Source: JAVBNU01 sp964617065
GTDB taxonomy: Bacteria > Cyanobacteriota > Vampirovibrionia > Gastranaerophilales > Gastranaerophilaceae
Assembly: GCA_964617065.1 (NCBI GenBank)
Contig: CAZTVM010000014.1
Span: 1 to 26,873 of the forward strand
Length of the DNA stretch: 26,873 bases
Direction of reading: 5' to 3'
Positions 1 through 9,400 of this stretch are shown here, piece after piece. Under the pieces are notes generated by a model. It worked only from the letters and a program-made list of their open reading frames with translations, ran no database searches and was not told the DNA's origin. The translations under genes were made by a program, and so were the position numbers. Numbering within the stretch: the first letter of the stretch is position 1; the number at the start of each line of letters is the position of its first letter.

Positions 1-3000
1 TCAAAAATGCACCTAAAGCGACCATTAATTTAGCTTTTCAAGAAAAACTTGTTAAAATTTTGGCGAAAGTTTATACATCAAAATGGGAATATATTGATAT
101 AAAAGGATTTACGAATTTATATGATAACGAATACGGCAATTATTTAATTACATCGACTCAAAATCTTGATTTATTTTTAGCGCATAGAGTTTTAGTTCCA
201 TTAAGTGAAATGTTTGACTTCAATATAGGTCCATTGGCTTTAATGAAAATTGCCGGATTAGGGAATATCGTTTTGGAATGTGATGGCGATTTGAGTGATG
301 GTACGGCGAATGGCGTTTTTAATTTCAAAAATACTACGGTTCAATTTTTAGGCATAGCTGCCGAGCTAAAAAACGCAAACGGTAAAATAAATTTTAAAGG
401 AAAAGATATTGAATTTAAAACGAATTCAGCAAAAGTAAACAATTCTGATATTTCTATTTTTGGACATTCAACATTATACGGTGTTTTGGACTACGATGTA
501 AAAATAAAAGACATTCAATCTGATTATTTGCTTTCAGTGCTAAAAAACAGCGAGTGGTTAAAAGATTATGCTGCAACAGTTTCACCCATAAAAAAATTGC
601 AAGGAACTGCAGATTTAGATATAAAACTGACAGGCAAAGTAGATGAAATATCAGCCAATGATATTGTTAAAAATATCAAATACTCAGGTATACTCACACT
701 TAAGCAGGTAAAAGCCAATCTATCGTTTTTCGAAAATTCGATAAATGATATTGTTGGGAAAATATTATTTAACAAAAATGATTATAACGTAGATATAGTT
801 GGCGATATATTCGATTCAAAATTCAATTGCAAAGGCTCATTAAAAAATAATGATTTAGATTTAAAAATAGCGTCTTCATCAATGAAATTGCATTCGGCGT
901 TGTCGTTTTTATCGGCTTTACCGATAGAAAACAAGAATTTGTTGAATTTGCCAAAAAATATAATGTCAGGCTCAAAATTTAAACTGGATTTAATTTGTAA
1001 AACGCATTTGAACGATAGCAAGTTCAATCTTAACGATATAAAATTCAATTTGTATTTTTTGAAACCTGATGTCACTGCGAAAAACATTCTAAATATAAAC
1101 TCTGGAAGTGTTAAACTTGAAAAGGGTTATTTGAAAATAAATCAATTGACTGCTGACATAAACAATTCAGTTTTAAGATTGAATGGAGAAATACAAAAAA
1201 CTTTTTCAAAAAATCCTATAATCAATGCTGACTTAATTCTTGAAGATTTGAATTTGAATTTTTTAAATAGAAAAAAGTTTGATATTTTACCGAAAAATTT
1301 TAATCACTTGTTAAATTTATACAAAAATTATCAGGGTAAAATTGACTTAAAAGTAAAAGTCGAAAAAAACAAATTAAACGGAAAAATTGATATAAAATCA
1401 ATTAAATTCATAGCGAAGCAAAATGAAATCCCCATCTCGATAGAAAGTGGAACTATTTTGCTTAAAAATGATAAAGTGTTTTTGAGTGCAATCAACGGTC
1501 ATATCGACTCATCACCGATATTTTTCAATCTTGGAGTTAAAAACACCTATACAAAACCTTATTTTAAAGGATATTTTACGACTAAATTCAACGATATGTT
1601 TGTGGATAGCCTAATAAATCCTTATTTGACGTATCCTCTGAAAATAAAAGGCGATACAGCCATAAAAGTAGAAATTTTAGGGAATTTGGATAAGCTTAAT
1701 ATTAAACCTGTATTAAAAATTTATGAAAATTCTGATATTTCTTTTATGGGTGCTAATTTAGGGACTTCAAATACTATTCGAGAGATATCAGCAGATATTG
1801 ATGCCGATTATGAAAAAGTCGAAGTAAAAAAATTCGATTTTGTGCAATTTGTTACTTCTCAAAATAATGTTTCATATCCAATGACAATACTGAAGGCGAG
1901 TGGGAAATTTTCGAGGGAAAGAAATCAATACCTATTGAAAAATTTTAAAGCCAAAACATTTAGTCCCACGACAGCGCAGCTTCTAAATATTTTATTTAAA
2001 AAATCACTAATCAAAGATGGTGGGTTTACTTGCGATGTAAAATACAACAGAATATTAGACAGCGGTAATGTGCATGGAATGGTAAATTTCGAAAATGTAG
2101 ACATACCATCCTACAATACTCATATTAAAAACATGGATTTAAAATTCAATGGAAATAATTTGGCGATAAATGCAGATGGAAAAGTTTTTGAGTCAACAAC
2201 ATCATTAAAAGCTAATGTAGATAAGATATTTGAATTTCCCTTGAAAATTAAAAGTTTATCAATTATTACAAATGATTTAAACACCAATCATGTATTAGAT
2301 ACATTTTCACGAGTGAATGTGTCTAATACGCCTAAACTGGCTACTGAATGGACAAAAAATACTTTTGATGTGCCACCGATAGAAGTTGAGAATGGTGTAA
2401 TTACGGCAAATAATATTTTGATAAAAAAGTTAACAGCGAACAATTTGAATACGCATTTTCAATTGAATTCAGATAAAGTATTAACATTAGACAAAACGAA
2501 CTTCGATATAGCAGGTGGTTCAATAGAAGCGTCCTCGTCTTATGATTTTTCTAATGGAAGAATGTTGCTGAAAGGCGACGCCAGTTATGTAGATTCAAAT
2601 TTGTTAGCTGAAAACTTTTTAGATATAAAAGACCAAATTTTCGGCAAAATGAATGGTCAAGTTGAATTGTCGACACACGGGCACAGTGAAGATGAGCGAC
2701 TAAAAAACATGAATGGAAAATTACATTTTCAAATTTATGATGGTAAAATGCCTAAACTCGGGTCTTTGGAATATTTATTAAAAGCAAACAATTTGATAAA
2801 AAGTGGTATTTTCGGGCTTTCGATAAACAAGATTTTGAATATAGTTTTACCGATAAACTCCGGTAATTTTGCCAAAATTCAAGGTGGCTTAGTTATGCAA
2901 AATGGTGTAGCAAAAGACATAGAGATATTTTCAAAAGGTAAGGATTTAAGCATTTATGTAAAAGGGAACTATGATGTAATGAACAGCGTTGCCGATATGC

Positions 3001-3257
3001 AAGTATGGGGGCGACTCGCAAATAATATGAGCACAATTATCGGTGCAGTCGGTAACACTTCATTGAACACCATTTTCAAGCTGATACCTTGGTATAGAGA
3101 AGACGATTTAGAAGGCAGTCAATTTGCTCTTGATATAAAAAGAATTCCGCCGATAGATGTTTCGCCTGATGATTTTAGGGTATTTAATGCAAAAATTGAC
3201 GGTGATATAAACGGCGATAATTACGTAAAATCATTTCGTTGGGTAGAAGACAAGTAA
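1..3257 (+). CDS. AsmA/TamB-like outer-membrane biogenesis protein, 5' end missing
   Basis: The reading frame is open from base 3 and has no stop before the left edge, so this is the last roughly 1084 codons of a longer gene. A TTG at 60 is only an internal codon. The protein is a long run of short alternating beta-strand segments rich in Asn, Lys, Ile and Leu. The C-terminal 300 residues carry the pattern of AsmA-like C-terminal domains: a stretch around VENGVITANNILIKKL, then GKMNGQVELSTHG, then a final region around WGRLANNMSTIIGAVGN. Members of this family (AsmA, TamB, YhdP) are inner-membrane-anchored periplasmic proteins thought to form lipid-conducting bridges to the outer membrane or to assist outer-membrane assembly. 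The membrane anchor would lie upstream of the window. The precise subfamily is not resolved. No strong terminator follows; 157 bases separate it from the autotransporter. Confidence 0.7.
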   Translation, partial: KNAPKATINLAFQEKLVKILAKVYTSKWEYIDIKGFTNLYDNEYGNYLITSTQNLDLFLAHRVLVPLSEMFDFNIGPLALMKIAGLGNIVLECDGDLSDGTANGVFNFKNTTVQFLGIAAELKNANGKINFKGKDIEFKTNSAKVNNSDISIFGHSTLYGVLDYDVKIKDIQSDYLLSVLKNSEWLKDYAATVSPIKKLQGTADLDIKLTGKVDEISANDIVKNIKYSGILTLKQVKANLSFFENSINDIVGKILFNKNDYNVDIVGDIFDSKFNCKGSLKNNDLDLKIASSSMKLHSALSFLSALPIENKNLLNLPKNIMSGSKFKLDLICKTHLNDSKFNLNDIKFNLYFLKPDVTAKNILNINSGSVKLEKGYLKINQLTADINNSVLRLNGEIQKTFSKNPIINADLILEDLNLNFLNRKKFDILPKNFNHLLNLYKNYQGKIDLKVKVEKNKLNGKIDIKSIKFIAKQNEIPISIESGTILLKNDKVFLSAINGHIDSSPIFFNLGVKNTYTKPYFKGYFTTKFNDMFVDSLINPYLTYPLKIKGDTAIKVEILGNLDKLNIKPVLKIYENSDISFMGANLGTSNTIREISADIDADYEKVEVKKFDFVQFVTSQNNVSYPMTILKASGKFSRERNQYLLKNFKAKTFSPTTAQLLNILFKKSLIKDGGFTCDVKYNRILDSGNVHGMVNFENVDIPSYNTHIKNMDLKFNGNNLAINADGKVFESTTSLKANVDKIFEFPLKIKSLSIITNDLNTNHVLDTFSRVNVSNTPKLATEWTKNTFDVPPIEVENGVITANNILIKKLTANNLNTHFQLNSDKVLTLDKTNFDIAGGSIEASSSYDFSNGRMLLKGDASYVDSNLLAENFLDIKDQIFGKMNGQVELSTHGHSEDERLKNMNGKLHFQIYDGKMPKLGSLEYLLKANNLIKSGIFGLSINKILNIVLPINSGNFAKIQGGLVMQNGVAKDIEIFSKGKDLSIYVKGNYDVMNSVADMQVWGRLANNMSTIIGAVGNTSLNTIFKLIPWYREDDLEGSQFALDIKRIPPIDVSPDDFRVFNAKIDGDINGDNYVKSFRWVEDK

Positions 3258-3401
3258 TTTTTTGGGCTTGTTGTTTATAGAATAAAAATACGTAATTTAA
3301 CATTGCCCGGTTTACTCATTTTTTTTTGACATATTTTTTTTATGATAATGAAAATAATAAATAAAATTGTAACAATTTTTATTATTTTAAATTTATTTGA
3401 T

Positions 3402-3406
3402 GGAGA
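3402..3406 (+). promoter_or_regulatory. Ribosome binding site deciding the autotransporter start
   Basis: GGAGA lies 8 bases before ATG 3415. The upstream in-frame TTG 3397 and ATG 3400 lie before or inside this site and have no binding site of their own, so 3415 is the likely start. Confidence 0.75.
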
Positions 3407-3414
3407 AATATGCT

Positions 3415-6400
3415 ATGTCAAATAAAGAGGAGGAGAACTCTTTTTTAATTTATCATAAGATTTTGTTTTTAGTACTACTATTTTTTTGTGCACATAGTAA
3501 AGCGATTTCTCAAGAATATAATATTACGACATTTCAGGAGCTTGCGCAACCGAGCACGCCATTTGTGAGCGGAGATATATTAAACATAAATGCGAACATA
3601 CAGTCCACCTCGAACATAGGGAATATTTTCCCAAATGGTGGGGATTACACAGTAACGACAGCAATAGGTGCGACATTATCAGGTCAAAATTTTTCCGGTT
3701 TCAACATTTTATCTGGTACGACTTTAACGATGAATAATCTTGCAGGAACAAGTTTTTCAGGTTCGAATGGTAGCTTTATTACTAACAGTGGCAACGTAAA
3801 TATTGATAACTGTACAATATCCGCAAACCAAGTAACTGTATCAGGTGGAGCACTAAGAGCGTTGGACAGTGGGACAACGAATATCTCAGGAACGACATTT
3901 ACTGAAAATACGGCAGGAAATTTTGGTGGAGGAATATCATCAAACTTAAATGACATAACCATCGATACATCAACTTTTACCAATAACAACGCACGTATCG
4001 GAGGTGCAATTTCAAATAATCAAAATCTAAATATTAGTGATACGAGTTTCAGTACGAATAGCGCTACGAGCAATGGAGGTGCATTATACGGTGGTGCAGC
4101 TTCATTACTTACAATTAGCAATAATTCTGCTTTTACTGGGAATACGGCATTTCAAGGCGGTGCGATATACAGTTCTAAGGATGTTGGTGTAATTGGTTCA
4201 ACTTTTACAAATAACAGTGCTAATCAAGGCGGGGGCGCTATATATGTGGGTACAACACTTACTGCTTTGAATACTATGTTCACATCAAATCAATCCGTTT
4301 TAGGAGGTGCAATTTATTCATCAATAGCAAATGCAACCATAAATATAGGAATAAGCGAAATAAATGGTATTTCAACGTATGGTTTTTATAATAATACAGC
4401 CACACAAAACGGTGGTGCAATTTATTTAAGCGGTGGAACATCAAGTGCGACAATAAAAAATGTGATATTTAACGGCAACACAACTACTGTTCAAAATTCA
4501 TCAGGGATTATCGGCGGGGGTGCTATATACGGGAATTTCGGAACTACTATTACAGTAACTGATTCTATTTTCCAAAATAATAGTTCAAATAGTTTTGGCG
4601 GTGCAATACTTTCCAGAAATTCGTTAAACATATTAGACTCTTTATTTGAAAACAATTCTACAACGTACAATGGTGGTGCAGTGAGAGTCACAGCAGGTGA
4701 AGCCTTAATAAGTAAAACAACATTTCAAGACAATCAGGCAGTCGGTCAATCAAACTCCGGAGGTTGGGGAGGCGCAATATCTACAGACGGCAATGTTACA
4801 ATGAATATTGTCAATTCACTTTTTCAAAATAACTATGCTCACAAAAACGGTGGAGCATTGACTACCAGTTTGACTATGTCGATTATCAATACTGCTTTTA
4901 TAAATAATACTGCAGATTTGAATGGTGGCGCCATCAACATAAACGGTCCTTATTTAAATCTTGTTGCTACAGGAGCAGATATTAGTTCAGCTTTGTACGG
5001 TAATAATGGCGAATACATGGGGAATGTTATTTTTGACGGTAATACGAGTGTGTGGGGTTCTGAAGCAATAAACATACAAAAAAAAGGTAGCACTATTCCC
5101 ATAATAAACTTAAACGCCGGAAATAACGGACAGATTATAATGAATGATGCTCTTAATGTAACGAACGGCACTAATTCAACAGAAATAGCTTCTGAAACTG
5201 ATATTTTTGTTTTTAACATAAATGATGCTGTGACAATCGAAGATTTTACTTCAAATACAAATGTAGCAGCGCCGACAGATGGCGTGATAATTTTAAATAA
5301 CCAAATTGGAGGATTGAATTCACAAAATACACTTATAAATATTTATGATGGGACTTTGCAAATGGGTCAGAACGGCGCATTTCGTGACAATGTTTCACTA
5401 AACATGTCTGGAGGTACACTGAATAACCAAAACGGTATTGTCAACCAATTAAATGTCTCAAATCTGACAGTGTCAGAAAATTCTATTTATAAAATGGATA
5501 CTGATTTAACAGCTCAAACTGCAGACTATATCGACATGAGTGGTGTTTTTACAGAAACTTCAGGCAGCATTTTATCAATAGACTCTATAAATATTTTGAC
5601 AGCTTTCTCTAGCACAGGAATTTTAAAAATATATTTTTCAAACGCAAAAGTCGATAACGGCGGTGGTACATATTCCTCTATAGCTGATATAACAGAAAAA
5701 AACCAATATTTTATAACGAGTAATGATGCACTTAATTTAAAGGTAGACCAATTATCTTCAATATCACAGGCTGATGCTAATGGTTCTTATTTTAATGTCG
5801 AAAAAATAGGCTCAGGTGGATTACCGATAGCTGTTTACTGGACGCAGTCTGATATAAGGAATTATTCAGTAACAGGAAATGAAATTGTTTCTAATTGGGT
5901 TACAACGACTACAGATACGAATTATATGACAGGCACAGAATTAAATATTAATGGTAATAGTCAATATAACATCGTGAAAGATACTACTGTCAGCGAATTA
6001 CCAGGTATAGTAATAGGTTCTAATAATCTTTCTCAAATTTTGAATATTAAAAATGTGCAAAGCTGGACAGGATTTGGTACAACTACAACATCAGGTGGCG
6101 CAATTTCAGCGTTGCAAAGCAGCTCAGGTGTAGTTACTTTAGACATTAACACCTCGACATTCAGCAGCAATAAAGGCTTAAACGGCGGAGCTATAGCTTT
6201 TGAAGGCGAAAATTCAATACTTTTAACGTCGCTTATTCAAAATTCAACTTTTAGTTCTAATACAGCAAACGGCACTACAGCCTCAGGAGGTGCTATTTAT
6301 TCTGAAAACGCAAGTCTGACTTTTTACAAAGATACATTTTCTAATAACAGTTCTACAGCTACTGCTAACACTGCAAATGGTGGTGCAATCAGTATTGAAA

Positions 6401-9400
6401 GTGGTTCTGCAATAATTACGGAAACAACTTTTTCTAATAACAGCGCAAATTCAACCAACGGTAGCACTGCAGGTGGTGCTTTGTATATAGGGAACAGCGC
6501 AAACGTAACAATAAATAGTGCTGATTTCACTGACAATTCAATCGATGGAAGTGTTGCTCAGGGTGGTGCGATTTACAACGAAGGAACTCTGACTCTTTCA
6601 GAGGGGACTCTAACAAGTAACTCAGCAACAGGCGCAACCGCACAAGGGGGTGCAATCTATAATGCAAACGATTTAACTTTGACTTCAACCGCTGATACTA
6701 ATATTACTTTTTCGTCAAACACAGCTGGTAGCACAGCTAACGACATTTACCAGACAGCAACGGGTTCGACGGCTATTGACGGTTCAGCAGGTGTAGTTTC
6801 TATAGGTAGCGGTTTTGCAGGTGAAGGTAATATCATCCTGAGTGGAAACGGTGAATTTATACTAACCTCTGACAGTGTAAACACTGATTTCACAGGCACT
6901 TTTACCCAAACCTCAGGTACAACTACAGTAGCGACAAATTCATTTTTCTCCGGTTCAAATACCTTAACTGACGGCATAATAAACTGGCAAGGCAATAACA
7001 GTAGTTTAACACCTGTAAATTTTCTAGTTTCAGCAGGTTCATTGAACATAATAGAAAATTCTTATTTAAAAACAAGCGCAGCATCAACGCTTGCAAGTGG
7101 AACACTTTTCATTGAAGCCGGCAGCACTTACGAAAACAACACTCCGAATTTAACACTGACCGCAGGTTCAATAAATGGTTATAACGACTCAGTTCAAACT
7201 ACATACGGCACCTATAAAAACAATGTAGATGTGACTATTTCAGGCGATAACTCCGCATTTTTGGGAACTTTTGTTCAAACAGCTGATACTGCAAACATTC
7301 TTGACGGTACTCAACTTTTTGCGAACATTGACCTGCAAGGTGGTACTATGATATTCAACGGCAGCGCAAATTTGGATAATACTACATTCAAATCCGATAC
7401 AACAACTACTTCTAAAACAGTTGAGCTCATATCGAGTACAGATTTATCTACACTTTTTACGTCAATTGTCAACGCAACAAATGACAATTTAGCAATCATT
7501 ATAACTAATACAAGCTCGACGACCTCTACGATTGATTATCCTGATTTGCAACTAGGTGCAAATATAACATCACTCACGATTAACGACAATGTTATCTACA
7601 ACGGCGATATAACTCTTTCCGGCACATCTTCGCTAAATTTGAACGCTGAAAATTATGATATAAATTTTTTGGATAATCAAATAACATTAAATGACACCTC
7701 TAATTTAAACATAACAGGCACTCAAAATGTAACGTTTGAAACAAACGGTGTTATCACAGGAGCAGGCGCTGTAACAAAGTCAGATACAGGCTCATTATTA
7801 TTAAATTCAAATGCAAATGGTGTTACTGGGAATTTCACACAAACAGCGGGTTCTACAGTAGTTACAGCAGTCGGTTCAGTATTTGGCGGAGCAAAAAATA
7901 TTCAGTCAGGTTCACTTTCAATAACTAGTCAAAATGGTATTTATTACAGCGATGTAAGCATAGGCGGCAATACGCAGTTTACTCACACTGCGACAAACTA
8001 CACAGGCGGCAGTCTAAACTCAACCGTTTTAACTTTCAACGGCGATGACGCTACTGCGACTTTCAACGGCATTAGTGGGCTCGATCCGGACGAAAACCCT
8101 ATAAAAACAAACTATTCCCTTTCATCAATTCCTACAACAATAAGCATGACGAATAACATCGTATTTAATAATGCCGATGTATACATATCCGAAAATACTT
8201 ACACAGACAATACAATCTATTCTTTTACAAATTCCATTATAGATATCACGACAGGAACAAGTGAAACTGCAAGGTCTGTAGTGTTTGACACTTTGCTGAC
8301 GAATAACACTGCTTTGAATTTTGATGTAGACTTTAATCAAACATCTACCGGCACAATATATCTTACAGCAGATTCTCTGACGGCGAATACATCTTCTGCA
8401 ACACAAACACTGCTTATCGGAAATATCGTAATCAGAAATGACCACGATAACGGCTCAGCACCATTAAGTGACCCCTTAGAAGTTCAAGTTTTGTTCGACG
8501 GATTGGTTTTTGATAGCAATCAAAGTGAAACAATAGCGCAAATTTCTACTACTGCATACGAGTACGATGTGAGTGTTGATGATACTACTTACCAAAGCAT
8601 CATTTTCGATGTTCAAAATATAGCGACAGATGAATCATTGAATAATATGAATATTTTAGAAAATACGAGATATTTTATATTTACAGACGGTAGCCAACCA
8701 GATTTTTATCAAATAAAAAATCCACTAGACCCTACAGCTGATGGTGAATTTATAGTTCTTGGCTACGATTCAACAGATATTTCTTATAGCACTATTTCTG
8801 GTGTTTTAACAAGTAGCACCACAAACGAAAAAGGCAGTCTTTTTAATATGGCAGGCACAACAGTTTTGCAAGTTCAAGACTTGACAATACAAGATACCGA
8901 AAAACCTGATGGTGTAGGCTCTGTAATTAGTATTGGAACACCTGAAACTCCTAATGCCAACGCATCTGCTTTTGTCAATAATGTAGCGATAAACAACGCT
9001 CTATCCTCAGGCGATGGTGGCGCAATATACAATAACGGTGGCAATGTTGAGTTGACAGCCGTAAGCATAGAAAATAGCAGTTCAGGCGCTGACGGCGGTG
9101 CTATAAGCAACGTAAGCGGAAATTTGAGCTTAGTCAACACAACTCTTAACAACAATACAGCTGCAGGCAATGGTGGCGCCGTCAATAATCTCGGTGACTC
9201 ATTCACTGTTTCAGGCACCACTGAATTTGCAAATAACAGTTCTCACAATCTTGGTGGTGCAATTTATACAAGTTCTGATTTGACAATAACTTCTGCTGAC
9301 ACAAATAACATTACTTTTCAAAACAATACAATGAACAGCGGAACAGCCGATGAACAGCCTAACGATATTTACATGAGCAACGCTAATGTAACACTTACAG

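Noticed and set aside
60..62. TTG at 60 as the start of the AsmA-like gene
   Set aside because: The frame stays open to the left edge, there is no ribosome binding site, and the family normally needs an upstream membrane anchor.
3326..3349. TTGACA followed by GATAAT upstream of the autotransporter
   Set aside because: The hexamers are good individually, but the spacer is 12 bases, too short for a sigma70-type promoter. No better-spaced -10 was found.
3847..4930. Possible CRISPR or DNA satellite array from recurring GGTGGTGCAAT
   Set aside because: Spacing is irregular, copies are degenerate, and the recurrence is explained by the protein motif GGAI within one intact gene.
8125..8445. Antisense open frames inside the autotransporter (this and several others)
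   Set aside because: They arise opposite the low-complexity Asn/Thr/Ser repeats, have no binding sites or family-like motifs, and the sense frame is continuous.
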